From Anagrus nilaparvatae (lineage: Eukaryota; Arthropoda; Insecta; Hymenoptera; Mymaridae): DNA of 64,000 nt. The first letter of the stretch is position 1. Each line of letters starts with the position of its first letter. The DNA is taken from NCBI GenBank assembly GCA_022575985.1, contig JAKSXM010000040.1, positions 12,542,001-12,606,000 of the forward strand, written 5' to 3'. The position numbers were made by a program, and so were the translations under genes. The notes under the pieces are model-generated. The model saw nothing but the letters and a program-made list of their open reading frames with translations, made no database searches and was not told where the DNA came from. Of this stretch, positions 11,256-21,567 are shown piece after piece.

Positions 11256-11450
11256 CTACCATAATGAAAAACTTCCCAACTCAGATGCTGAAATTCCTCT
11301 TGAGGCTACATCTGCTGGATTGGTTTTAGAAGAAACGTAATGCCAATTAATTTTAAGGTCAGAATTTTGAATATCAGCTACCTTATGAGACACAAAGGGT
11401 TTCCATCGTGAAGGATGTGAACTTAACCAAGTTAAAACTGTGGATGAATC
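11256..11450 (-). pseudogene. BEL/Pao RNase H end and linker
   Basis: Short open stretch between two stops. It carries the RNase H end (TVLTWLSSHPSRWKPFV), then the NPADVASRGIS motif typical of Pao elements. The TAG at 11256-11258 sits inside the LW.KGPSWL motif, where tryptophan is the usual residue. Confidence 0.85.
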
Positions 11451-12365
11451 CTACCAACCAAACACTTTTATTTCTTTTTTTAAATTTAATTGAGGAATAA
11501 GTTCATTAGCTAATTTTACCAACAAATTTGCTGCGCAAAGTTCCAATCTTGGAATTGATAATTTTTTAATTGGAGCTGCTCTTGTTTTGGAGATTAACAT
11601 TGATGACTTTTTTACATTTTGATTTGTTATTACAACATAAATTACAGCTGCATACGCTCTTTCCGAAGCATCTGCGAAACAATGAAATTCAACCTTAGAT
11701 GATTCAAAACTTTCAACCCAACGAGGAATTGTGATGTCTGCCAGAGCAGGAAGAGCTCTTCTAAACTGTGACCATTGCTTCGAAATATTTTCCGGTAAAT
11801 TTTCATCCCAATCTAAATTTAGTAACCATAAATCTTGAATTAAAATTTTAGCTACTATTATTACTGGTGAAAACCATCCTAATGGATCAAAGAGTTTAGC
11901 TATCTCAGACAACAATAATCTTTTAGAATGCACCTCATCTAATTTTAACGAAACATCTATTTTGATATTGAAACAATCCAAAGAAGGTGACCAACTAACA
12001 CCTAAAGTACTTATATTTTCAGGATCTTTTATATTTAAATTATCCGATTTTTCAGCCAAATCAGGATGATTAGATGACCATTTTGATAAAGGAAAACCTC
12101 CTAATGACAAGAGTTTTATTAATTCACTTTTAATTTTTAAAGCTTCTTCTAAGGTATCAGCCCCCTCAAAAATATCATCTACATATGATCTTTCTTGTAA
12201 AGAAATCGATGCTAAAGGATAGTTATGGCCCTCATCTATGACTAACTGATTTTTACATCTTAAGGCCAAAAAACGAGAACAAGCTTGACCAAACATAACC
12301 ACTGTTATCCAATAGTCTTCAATCAAACCAGTTTTTTTATCTCGCCAAACTATTCGCTGCCAATC
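11451..12365 (-). pseudogene. BEL/Pao reverse transcriptase C-terminal part and RNase H (Peptidase_A17 region)
   Basis: It starts with the DWQRIVW motif right after the stop. The catalytic YVDD box with downstream IFEGADT lies about 12174-12185. The conserved Peptidase_A17 block (LFDPLGWFSPV, about 11877-11910) follows, and the RNase H opening CFADASERAYAAV (about 11650-11690). Together these copy RNA to DNA and remove the RNA strand. The piece ends with TAG at 11451-11453 in the FGW.DSSTVL motif of RNase H. Confidence 0.9.
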
Positions 12366-13016
12366 CTAATCTTCAGGACTAACTTTTATCTGCCTAAACA
12401 TTTTAACTATATCCGTGTTGAAAACTACTTTAAAGAAACGCCATTTAGTTAAAACTGCCCATAAATCTGCCTGAAGCTTAGGACCAGTTAGTAGCTTTGA
12501 ATTTAATGAAAAACCAGTGGAAGTTTTATGAGACGCATGGAATACAACTCTCAACTTTCCTTCAAGATCATGTATTTTAAAAACTCCATGATGTGATATG
12601 TAATTTGCCAATGGATTATTTAACTTATCACGAGGAATTTTAACCATATGACCCATACTTTTTAAATCCTCAATATTATTTTCATATTTTTCAGCAAAAA
12701 TTGGATCTTTTTCCATCTTTTTCTCCATTGAAAGCAACATTTTTACAGCAAAAGGACGAGTTTGACCTAATTTAATAGCTTCATTTTTTGACATTGGTAA
12801 TTTGACTATATATCTACCAGAACTGTCTCTTGAATGCGTTTCTACGAAATGTTTTTCACATTCAAGTTCCTCCGGAGAAGGCAAAGAAATTTGACTAACA
12901 TTTTCTAATTCCCAGAATTTCCTAAGATCAAACCCTAATTCTTCAACATTTTCTAAAGAGATCAGGTTACAAGCAATTTTTAATGATTGATTATTATTGA
13001 CCTTTGTAGGACCTAA
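12366..13016 (-). pseudogene. BEL/Pao reverse transcriptase, N-terminal part
   Basis: The open stretch between stops at 13017 and 12366 holds the fingers and first catalytic motif of the Pao-type RT: GKLRVVFHASHKTSTG-type motif, then LLTGPKLQADLWAVL, and the first catalytic aspartate in FNTDIVKMFRQIKV. The following codon after SPED is TAG where the family usually has Gln or Arg before DWQRI. RT continues in the same frame in the next segment. Confidence 0.9.
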
Positions 13017-14273
13017 TCACACAAATCCAAAAGGAGTTTCATGAGTCAAAGGTGCCCCTGGTGGGCCATGAATAGTTTCACCTTCAACAAACCATCCACA
13101 TACATCTAAACCTAATAACAAATCTATTTTTGACGTTTTAAAGAACTCAGGATCAGCTAACTTTAAATTTTTAATATGAGGCCACTGATTTTCTGAGAAA
13201 GAAAAAGATTTAGAAGGAATCGATGAAGTTATTTTGGGTAATATTAATGCTTCTACATCTTGTTTAAAAGAATCATTATAAAGAGAAGAAATTTTAAAAT
13301 CAACAGCATTATTTGAAACGCCCTGACTACATAAAACTCCAGTAATCAAAGTATTGATTGGCTTACGCCTTAAATTGAGCGATTGTACTACCCATTCCGA
13401 AACAGCTGAGGTATCTGAACCAGTATCAATCGAAGCTTTAATCACAACAAATTTTCCATTTGGTGATTGGACACGAACTTTAGCTGTTGCTAAAAGAACA
13501 ATTTTATTGCTTAAAATTGTATGCGCAACATTAATATTACCTTGTGAGCTAAAACTTGGACCCGATAAAGAATTTTGAGAGCAGTTACAATTTTGTTCAA
13601 CTGTATTTTCAGAATTTGCATTTGAAGAAAACTGATTAATTGTTGAATTTTCTCTATTAGGAAACGTATTTTTAGCTACAGGAAAACAACCGTGTAACAT
13701 CGTATGATGATTTTCGTTACAAGTTTTACATTTAAAATTGCTCGGACAAGGATTTGGATAATGATCCTTAAGGCAATTGTAACATAATTTTAATTTTTTA
13801 ACTTGCGTGAATCTATTCACACCTTGTAAATTTTTAAATTTTTCGCAATAACTTAATGTATGACCATTAGAATTACATAATAAACAGTGAAATTTTTTTG
13901 CTTTACCAGATTTTGCGGACTGAGATGTTGATACATTTACTTGTTTTTTATTTTGATTTGTTGAATCTTTTCCCGATGACTTGTTACTTTTCGAAGCCTC
14001 TCCTGATTTAAGAAGTGATTCTGTATCCAGAGACTCCAAAGCTTGCGACCAATTTTCTAAAAAAGTGCATAAGTCATCAAATTTAGGAAAATCCGCTGCA
14101 TTAGATTGAGAAGTTTCCCATTTAATTCTGGATTCCTTGTCCAACTTCTTTGTCAGCAACAATACCAGCCAATGATTCCAATTGTCTTTGATTATTTCCA
14201 AAGCCTCGAAAGATCTCACAGTTTGTTTGAAAAAATCTAGAACTCGTTTTATTTCATGAGAATTTGTTTTAGA
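13017..14273 (-). pseudogene. BEL/Pao gag C-terminus with zinc knuckles and aspartic protease (DUF1758)
   Basis: This stretch between two in-frame stops completes gag and adds the protease. Counting from the first Met-like codon (14219), a Ser/Lys-rich linker spans about 68-108. Zinc-binding clusters follow: C112-C115-H120-C125, C146-C149-H153-C158 and C164-C167 with His 171-176. The retropepsin active-site triplet DTG is at 265-267 in the SIDTGSDTSAVS context, typical of BEL/Pao DUF1758. A second conserved block (LLLGLDVCG) lies near residue 370. The knuckles bind element RNA and the protease would mature the polyprotein. TGA at 13017-13019 ends the piece. Confidence 0.9.
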
Positions 14274-14930
14274 TCAACATGGTAAATCCATTAAACTGTT
14301 CATGTGATGCGTTAATAAAATACGTTTATTACCATACCTTTTTTTAAGATCTTCCCAGGCTCCTTGAAAGCTACTTTCAGTTACCTGAGTATTTTTTAGC
14401 ATCTCCGCTGCATCACCTTTTAAATGTTGTTGTAAAAGCAAAAGCTTGTGTACGTTGCTCAAAGTTGGAGTACGATGTAGAACACCAAGAAATTGATCTC
14501 GAAAACTTTCCCACTCCAAAACATCTCCCGAAAAATCAGGTAACGTGAATTTTGGTAAATGGAATTGAGCTGTATTACTTTCGTTATGATTAGCCCCATG
14601 ATTTTCATGATCATGATTTTGTGGTGTTAAAGCTCTTATTTTAACATCCAACATAGCCTTGGCATCCATATAGCTGTTCTCAACCTTGTCGTACTGATGT
14701 TCCTTGATATATTCATGTTGGGATGCTAATTCTTGCCTTACAATTGATTTATGCCCATCATAAAAGTTATCAAAATATTTATCCAATAAAGATTTTCGTG
14801 ATTGAAAGAATTCCAAAGTTTGTTTGGCTTTGGCTGTTTTTTCAACGTTGGTTATGAAGCGTGTTATGAGTCCACCTTGTTCAATTTGCTCTCGGATCAA
14901 CTCCTCCAAGGATAAACCAGCGTGAGACAT
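14274..14930 (-). pseudogene. BEL/Pao gag segment (DUF1759)
   Basis: 218 residues from ATG to the first in-frame TGA. Residues 1-100 are helical and charged with coiled-coil-like spacing. A His/Asn-rich linker (about 104-120) follows. Residues about 123-218 match the DUF1759 gag domain, with LPKFTLPDFSGDVLEWESFRDQF near 125-147 and LLLLQQHLKGDAA near 163-174. Gag forms the particle that packages element RNA. The start is the first ATG after the long leader, and no earlier in-frame ATG is near. The domain is cut by the TGA inside its C-terminal half and continues in the same frame beyond. Confidence 0.9.
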
Positions 14931-15800
14931 TTTTCATGAAAATAAGAATAACGCTATTAGATTTAATATAAATAGTAAAAGAAATTTTTCTTTTTCTTTT
15001 TTTTTATAATACAACTTTTTTTTTTTTTTTTTAATAATAAAACTTATTTTTTTTTGCTTAAAGAATTGTATTAGTGTTTATTTATTTTTAATTTAAATTT
15101 AATACATATATTTATGAATAAATAAAAAGGATTTTAAATTTCATAAATTTTAAGAGCGCCGGCACGCATAAGAAATGAAAATTTTTGACGAATAAAGGTT
15201 AGCGTAAAGAGGAGAAATTTGAATACATCTTTCTCACTCTTTCAGAAAGTTTTGAATATAGCTTTCTCACTCTTTCGCATAACCTATTATGTACACAAGT
15301 AAATATAGAACGATACATATATTACCACCGTGATGCTGAAATCCAACCTTCCTGAATCACGTGATTTCCTTCCTTTCCAGTTTTATGCGAAAAAGAAATG
15401 CCTTGTATAACAGGAAAATGGCGACTTCAAATATTTGCACACTTTTATGTTTTTTTTTTTTTGAAATTTTTTAGGTCCTGCGATGCGACAGAACGTCCAT
15501 GAATTTTTAAATAATAAATTTAAAACACCATAACCCAAAATTTTCAAGTCTTGTCGCGACCAAAAAAATTCATAAAAGAAAAAGGAGCACATGGCGTCAC
15601 TGCACTAATTTTTATTTTTTAATTTTAATTTTAAGCCCTCACATATGAAAAAAATGCACAATATATTCCACAACACTGTTTTTTTTTTTTGTTAATTACA
15701 CAATAATAATATATTTTTCACTTAACAATTTTCCTAAAGCCACGAGTTCAGATCTCTTTTTAAAAAATAGGGTATTCGGCACCAAAATGTTATATAGTAT
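14931..15800 (-). other. 5' leader of the BEL/Pao element
   Basis: About 870 bp between 5' LTR and gag start, very AT-rich with several T runs. It includes two copies of a GAATA(C/T)A...TTTCTCACTCTTT word near 15220-15275. No coding frame is convincing; the 69-codon frame at 15383-15592 has no family resemblance. Confidence 0.6.
15770..15784 (-). other. Probable primer-binding site
   Basis: Minus-strand TGGTGCCGAATACCC, sixteen bases inside the 5' LTR boundary, begins with TGG as expected for pairing with a tRNA 3'-CCA end. I do not assign the tRNA. Confidence 0.55.
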
Positions 15801-16189
15801 TGTTATAGTTTTAATTAAAGGAAAATTAGACTGAATAAAAATATGAAAGGAAATAATAATTAATAATGACACTTAATGATTCCACTTTGAAAATATGATT
15901 ATTTGATTTATTGTATGAATACTTGATTTTTTAAAGAGCAATATAAAGATGTGCTTTGCATGCCGGTTGCAAGAGAAGAGAGAGCCGAGAGAAAAAGCGC
16001 ACGCTTCCGGGTTCGTGCGTGCACATACATACACACAAACATAAATTATCAAAATCCCCACTCTTTCTGTATTATAAATTATTAGAAAATTAAACATAAA
16101 ATATAAAAGATAATATAGAAATGACTAGTATTATTATATACAGAAAGGGTGGTGAATCTAACAAATATATGTCTGTTTTCTCGCAAACA
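15801..16189 (-). repeat. 5' LTR of the BEL/Pao element
   Basis: 389 bp, same length and apparently same sequence as 8655-9043. It would hold the promoter and start of transcription, read leftwards. Confidence 0.95.
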
Positions 16190-18041
16190 TGCTCATATTG
16201 CCAGATTTTGGGGGAGACGTCCAATACAAAAAAGCGGTAGTCTCGCCACTTCCAATTAGTGGAGGCGTCTTTGCTTAATTCTGAAAATCGCGAGGCAGGA
16301 TATATGTAATTTACGTTGCATAATTCTCTCCTAATTTACTTCATAGCTGACTTTTGGTTTCACGCTATTGTGATAGATCAGCATTATCGAAAGTGCACCA
16401 GTGTATTCTTGTGTCGTCTGTCACGTTTTTACGAATATCAGATGTACGGTTTATCATTCATACCTATCAAATATTAGAAATATCAATTTTCACCTATCAT
16501 ACGTAACATATCATCTCCCTTCCCTCATTTCAATCGTTCCGATTGGTTTAGGTCAGGGAGATGGGGGTGAAGGAAGGGCTGTGAAGGGGGTGAAAATTAT
16601 AATTTTAAAATTGTCTTTTCATTGTTTGTGTTAATACATATAGTTATACAATATAAGTACATAAAAATATTTTTTTAACTCTTGCTAGTGATTATTATTG
16701 CTAGGGGAGGTGCCAGTTTAGCTACTTGGATTAATTTTCTGTGATGATCAAGTTGTTTATATTAGAGCTGGATTTTCCTAAGCTGGACTTACCTGAAATC
16801 AATCTAGAGAAATTAGTTTTAAAATCCCTGAGACAATATATACCAAAAAATTCGAATACATAGGAATAGATGGTGATACTCGAAATAGTAAAAAATAAAA
16901 AATTTAGATTTGAAATTTTTATGATTATTGGGCTAAATTGTGCTTTTACAAGGTTAATTTTAGTTTAAAAAATGCAGAAATTAATGTCGGTTAGTCTTTT
17001 ATTATATATAAAAAAACGATTGGAATTGAAATTTTAAAACTACACACTTTTTAAATTTCTCGCCTAAAATTTTGTCAATTTTCGTAAAATTAAAGAGGAT
17101 TAAAACCAACTATTATTGGTTTAATATAACTTTTACATCACGAAATTATCAGTTGCTAAGAAAACAAAAATAAATTAAAATTAAATTATAAAAATTCAAC
17201 AATATTTATGATTGTCAAGTAAAATTTTTCAATTTACAGGGTTAAAAATGACAATATTTTATAAAATTTTTAATATAATGGAGTTTATAAAATATGAATT
17301 TATCAATTAATAAAAAGATTTTGAATTTATTTTTAAAAAATCATACAATTTCAGTAAATTATTTTGAAATTTATTGATAGAGAAATGTTTGCATCTGATT
17401 TTTCTTAATTACTTTCAACTATTTCTTCTGCAATCTGAATTTGAATTTAAAATTTCTTTTTTTATTTCATTTTAATAAAAGAATGGTGTCTCTTTATTTT
17501 TAAAAATTACATTTTTTTTTTCATAATTCATAATTACTTTATTTTCGTCCAAAAAATCTGATGATATGTAGGTTCAGAGATATCATCAGTCAAAGTAGCC
17601 GTTTTTCACTTATTTTTAAAAACTACATAGCACCCACAAAACTTTTTAAGAAATCAACCAATTACGACGCAAATGGTCTTATTTTCTTTTATGTTAATAA
17701 ATAACAAGTTTCAAGAGAAAAAATTTCAAAAAATTTACCGTTAATCTAATTTTATTTCAATTTTTCTGATTTTAAAATTTGGACATGCTACCGTTCAGTG
17801 CTTGAAATGGGCACAGTAGATTTACAGGGTTGAAAAGACCAAAGAGAATAAAAAACTAGACCCTTTTCCAGTCAATTGAGAAAACCAAAATCTTTTCAAG
17901 TTGCCACCATTTTTGGACAGAGGGGGGTGGCCGGGTTGGGAAAAAATCGCCCATATATATATATATATATATATACATGCATATATTTTTTTAATTGTAC
18001 GTTTATTATTTTTTATTGACTATTATTTTTTTTTGTCCCAG
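16190..18041. other. Non-coding stretch; intron or upstream region of the exon at 18042
   Basis: 16190-16650 has mixed composition with G-rich GGGGGTGAAGG words near 16560-16600. 16650-17850 is AT-rich without motifs. An (AT)n run is at 17953-17974. A polypyrimidine tract and TTTGTCCCAG lead into 18042. No coding exon is recognisable. Confidence 0.5.
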
Positions 18042-18485
18042 ATTCATGCAGCTCTTGAATGTGGGTATGAGGACTATGAGGAAGAAAATCCCTTTGCGGG
18101 GATGTCAGATGATCTGCGAAGAATTATGAGTAAAAAAAAAATTATATTAAGAGAAAAGAGAAAAAAAATAATTATTAAATATATAAAAAATCTTTCACAG
18201 TGTCAACAAAAAGCTTGTGAAGTGAGCTGGAAGAGGTTCCATCAGGAAAGTGCGAACCTGAACTCTGCCCCTGGAGAGGCAGATAAAGAACACAGGAAGT
18301 TGTCAAGTAGGCCTCTCTACTTAAGGAGTCTATTTGGAGAGGAGATTTACCCGGATAACCTAGATTGGATGAGCAAGTGTTTTTATTTGGGGAGGTTATT
18401 TTATGAGCCTGAACCGGGCTTGTTCAGATTTCTTGCCCCTTTCGAGGACTGGAGTCCTCCAAAGAAAAGGAGGAGAGTCGAGTGA
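18042..18485 (+). CDS. 3'-terminal exon of an unrecognised protein with a basic nuclear-localisation-like C-terminus
   Basis: I do not recognise this protein. The exon is taken to start after the acceptor TTTTTGTCCCAG ending at 18041, because upstream reading is (AT)n and T-rich intron-like sequence. It reads in phase 0 for 147 residues to TGA at 18483. The first 30 residues are acidic and aromatic (GYEDYEEENPF). Residues about 33-55 are Lys/Ile-rich from an A-rich DNA stretch that looks like an in-frame insertion or retained intron. From residue 56 codon use is balanced and GC-richer than the flanks. The C-terminal 50 residues are rich in aromatic residues (DWMSKCFYLGRLFYEPEPGLFRFLAPFEDW) in two halves, ending SPPKKRRRVE, close to a classical monopartite nuclear localisation signal. 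It may be a host gene's last exon or a transposon-derived gene. Removing 18130-18200 as a GT-AG intron would break the frame. Confidence 0.5.
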   Translation: MHAALECGYEDYEEENPFAGMSDDLRRIMSKKKIILREKRKKIIIKYIKNLSQCQQKACEVSWKRFHQESANLNSAPGEADKEHRKLSSRPLYLRSLFGEEIYPDNLDWMSKCFYLGRLFYEPEPGLFRFLAPFEDWSPPKKRRRVE

Positions 18486-19094
18486 AGAAATTGAAAAAAA
18501 AAGAAAAAAAGCTTTATATTTTTGTATTTAAAAAAAAAAATTGATGTAAAAAGGGTAAATTGGGGGTAAAATAATATACTTTTATTTGCTTATATAAAAA
18601 AAAAATTGTTTGATTTATTTTTTTTTTACTGTAAGTCCTATTCCTGAATGATAACGAAATTAAAAAAAAAAAATAATTAAAAAAAATAGTAAGATAATAG
18701 AAATAAAAAAATGCTTAGTTTAGAAAAAAAAAGAATTTGATAAAATGAACTTGTATCAACAATTTTTTTTTTACTGACCTCATTGTTATAAGTTTATTCA
18801 AGGATTCAATCAAATTGTATTAAGTATATGTAAATAATTTATTTTTGAATGAATTGCATAAACCAATTCAATGAATTCATATAAAGAATCTCTACAAAAT
18901 AAAATTATTTATTAAAAAAATTCTTAAGGCCCCCTTTTCAAAAATTAAAATTCGTAATGCACTTTTTTTTTATTTCATTTTCTTGCTTAAAAACATTTCA
19001 AGAGTGTATAAAAAAATTTTCAAGCAAAAGAAAATATATGTTTTTGAGATATTTTGATTTTTATTGGACGGATTCATATATGAAAACATAAGCA
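18486..19094. other. AT-rich non-coding stretch, 3' of the unknown exon
   Basis: Many A and T runs. AATAAA-like words occur (for example near 18897-18903) but none clearly marks the polyadenylation site. Confidence 0.5.
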
Positions 19095-19710
19095 TTTAAA
19101 AATTTTAAACGCGTTTATCTCAAAACTACTTTTTTAAATCGGTTCCAGTTCTAACTATAAAAAACTTATTCAACTATTGACCTAAATCTAGGTGCGTTTT
19201 ATTTGTAATTGTAGTGCCAAGTGCTGGAACTAGAAGACCAGAAAAAAACTGATTAGAAAATTTTTTATCGATCATATTAGGTATTTTTTGAAAACACAAC
19301 TTTATCTAAAAAAATCTATCTTTTGTCTATCTTTTTTTTTTTTTATTTTTTAGGTACTTAAAGTTAGGCTTCACTTTTTATGGCATATACAATTGCAGCC
19401 TCCAACTTGTTTTGAAACATACCAAACCAAATTTTTTATGTTTGTGAAACAATTTTCTTTTAGATTGATGGATTCAAATTTCGGAAAATGGAAAATTGTG
19501 AAAATTATTTAATTTTTTTCACAAGTTTTTTTGAAGTAAAAAAAAATTGAGACATTTTTTGGAAAAATTATTCCATCAATCTAAAAGATAATTATATTTT
19601 AAAAATGTAACGAAAAAATTAGGAAGATATCTGAATTATTTTTTGAGTTATCGTATATGCCAATTCAAAAAACATTGTTTCGAAAAAAACGCGTTTAAAG
19701 TTTCGGTGAA
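19095..19710. mobile_element. Degenerate foldback element
   Basis: Inverted pairs are nested around about 19520: TTTTAAACGCGTTTA (19103) with AACGCGTTTAAAG (19687), TGGCATATAC (19380) with GTATATGCCA (19652), TTTTAGATTGATGGA (19459) with TCCATCAATCTAAAA (19572), and GTGAAAATT (19498) with a TTTTTCAC word (19515). Arms are diverged. No coding capacity. Confidence 0.55.
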
Positions 19711-20924
19711 ACGTATAACTTCTATAACTTCTATAACTTCTAACGCATAACCTTCCATAACTGCCTTATTATTCAAGATATCATTATAAAATTTTTTTCC
19801 CATATTCTTAAGATGCTTTAAAACCCAAAAAAACAAAAAACAAAAAATCGATTTTGAAAAAGTTCCAATTGTATCTACCACCTTAAATGAATACTACTTT
19901 TTTTTTGTATTTAATACTATTACTAAATATACTTTAATAAATAATAGACGTACATTATTTTTTATTTGCCATTTAGTTTCTAAATATTTGTTTTTAACAT
20001 TTTTAGACATTTAGTATTTAAAATTTTATTATTGTTATTATTTTTTGAGAAGGAAATTATTAGAAATTAATTTTTATTATGATAAAAGGAAAAAGAATTC
20101 AATTCGTATGTTTTAACTAGATTTAAACGTATTTTCGCTTATACATAAATTATGCCTCATCGTCACTTTCTTTTAAGATAATAATAAAAAATTGTAATGT
20201 AAACTGGACACAGTAAAAAAATTTTGATTTCTGGCTAGTAGATTTTTTTGTTTATTATAGAGCGAAGCTCTACCTTAATGGATGCAAAAATTGACACCTT
20301 GTGGGCACGATATCTCAACATCGATCCATCAGATTACTTTCACTTTTTAAAACTGTATTTCTTTTATCGAGTTGATGAAACCTATAGTTTTTGGGCCCAA
20401 TCCGTTATTTTTAAAAGCATGTTTATTCTTGTATTTTTGCTTCACAGAGATGAAAAATCTTATAAATGTCAACTGCGCAATAAATTTCATAGCTTTTGTA
20501 TAAAATTTGTATCGATGAAATATCATACAAATGCAAAATAACACAAGATACTTTACTTTTAGGCACGATCACCCTATGTATGCAATAAATAGATGAAATC
20601 GTGCTTTATAAGTTTGTCAGGTCAAAAAACGGAAAAGTTTCTAAATTGACCAATTCGTGGAGAAATTTGGTTTCCAGGTCATTCCGATGCCTGCACATGC
20701 TTTTACTGATTTGGTATGTGTAGGGATGTATGTTCGAGAAAGTGTATCCTCAAAATCTACGAACCTACTCAATGAATCAAAAATCCCTTAGACCAAATTT
20801 TTTTAAATCTGATTTAGTTCCAGGGTTTCAATTTCAAGTGATTTCATTAAGTCCTTGCAGAGAAATGTCCAAAAAACTGATTGCAGATATCGTCAACGGT
20901 CCATCTTTGCACTGACGCTACGAC
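19711..20924. other. Non-coding stretch with minor repeats
   Basis: A 9-bp tandem (ATAACTTCT, three copies) lies at about 19718-19743. A small hairpin TAGAGC-GAA-GCTCTA is at 20258-20272. Moderately GC-balanced sequence from 20240 to 20920 has open frames of up to 97 codons on both strands but no recognisable motif, so these are not called as genes. Confidence 0.45.
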
Positions 20925-21089
20925 TAAACGGCTAAATCGATACTGACGCGGCTTGGCAGATGTTCATATAATGGTGTTAAGTTTTTTTAGGAGGGGTTGC
21001 CAACCGCCGACCATTTCCCATGTCTGAGATACGAAGAAGGTGCAATTCCTTAGATGACGAAATCGTTACAGTTACCCCACGGAGGGTTA
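20925..21089. mobile_element. Right end of the CCCTCCGTGG MITE-like family, second copy
   Basis: It matches 7850-8016 in order: ACGGCTAAA, GTTCATA(A/T)AATGGT, AGTTTTTTTAGGAGG, GTCTGAGATA, ATCGTTAC and CCACGGAGGGTTA. The left end of this copy was not found. Confidence 0.65.
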
Positions 21090-21404
21090 AAAAAACTCTA
21101 TTTTCTTTTAATATCGGCTTTAAGAAACTAGGATAGAGTTAATTGGGTTGAATTGATTACTGGGGCCGTCCATGGTACGAATTTATACAGTTCTATATTT
21201 TTTTTTTCAGTGTCGAAAAACGAATCTCGCGGTTGTCGTCAATAATTATTTGGCATAATATTTTGGAAAAAGAAAAGAAAAAAAAATGTGTGAGAAATTT
21301 TATTTTTGTATAAAAAAAAGATTAAAAATTTGTTGGGAAAAATTAGAAACGTCTCGGAGATTTATATGTATTATATATCTCTATATATTATAAAGTTATA
21401 ACCG
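21090..21404. other. Non-coding stretch, nothing recognised
   Basis: Mixed sequence with A runs near 21270-21320 and a TATATATCTC stretch just before the minisatellite. Confidence 0.5.
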
Positions 21405-21567
21405 CCGCCGCCGCTGTCGCATGAGCCCTTTGTGCCAATGGACCTTTTGTGCCAAAATGAGCCATTTGTACCCAAATGAGCCTTTTGTGCCAAAATGGAC
21501 CTTTTGTGCCAAAATGAGCCTTTTGTGCCAAAATGAGCCGTTTGTGCCAAAATGAGCTTATTGTGCT
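21405..21567. repeat. Minisatellite of about 20 bp, eight copies
   Basis: Imperfect units of the form ATGAGCCTTTTGTGCCAAA are repeated in tandem, starting after a short GCCGCCGCCGC run. They directly abut the palindrome that begins at 21568, whose arms hold the related word AAAATGGACCTTTTGG. Confidence 0.85.

Larger units (their letters stand above)
9648..14930 (-). pseudogene. BEL/Pao gag-pol polyprotein, single frame with six in-frame stops
   Basis: From ATG at 14930 to TAA at 9648-9650 one reading frame of 1,760 codons holds the whole polyprotein without any frameshift. It is interrupted by TGA at 14274-14276, TGA at 13017-13019, TAG at 12366-12368, TAG at 11451-11453, TAG at 11256-11258 and TGA at 9780-9782. 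The surrounding residues are well conserved for the family, so the frame is young apart from these stops. All six can be explained by single transitions from CGA, CAG or TGG. The last part after 9780 still matches the conserved C-terminus (arginine/proline-rich YKRPI.KL.PLP). As it stands the copy cannot make full-length protein unless stops are read through. Confidence 0.9.
8655..16189 (-). mobile_element. BEL/Pao LTR retrotransposon, full length (7,535 bp)
   Basis: Two direct LTRs of 389 bp flank one long minus-strand gag-pol frame with domains in BEL/Pao order: gag, CCHC knuckles, protease, RT, RNase H, integrase, C-terminal domain. A primer-binding-like site follows the 5' LTR and a purine-rich tract precedes the 3' LTR. 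LTR ends are TG...CA. Bases flanking the element (AGTTT on the left, TGCTC on the right) do not form an obvious 5-bp target duplication, so a rearrangement or recombination between copies is possible. The coding frame carries six stops, so this copy needs help in trans. Confidence 0.95.

Noticed and set aside
18130..18200. Small GT-AG intron inside the unknown exon
   Set aside because: It is 71 bp long, and its removal leads to a stop within a few codons; unspliced reading stays open to the basic C-terminus.
18450..18485. Vector or viral contamination because of the SV40-like nuclear signal
   Set aside because: The motif is only similar, not identical, and is embedded in an unfamiliar protein with an insect-like AT-rich flank and a splice acceptor.
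20234..20272. Another Helitron end (hairpin plus CTAG)
   Set aside because: The hairpin is about 20 nt from CTAG, the following base does not fit, and no matching TC end was found.
20248..20541. 97-codon plus-strand frame starting near a TAGAGCGAAGCTCTA hairpin
   Set aside because: No family resemblance, overlaps another frame on the opposite strand, no splice or promoter support.
21405..21567. CRISPR-like array
   Set aside because: Units are contiguous and imperfect with no unique spacers, in a eukaryotic setting.
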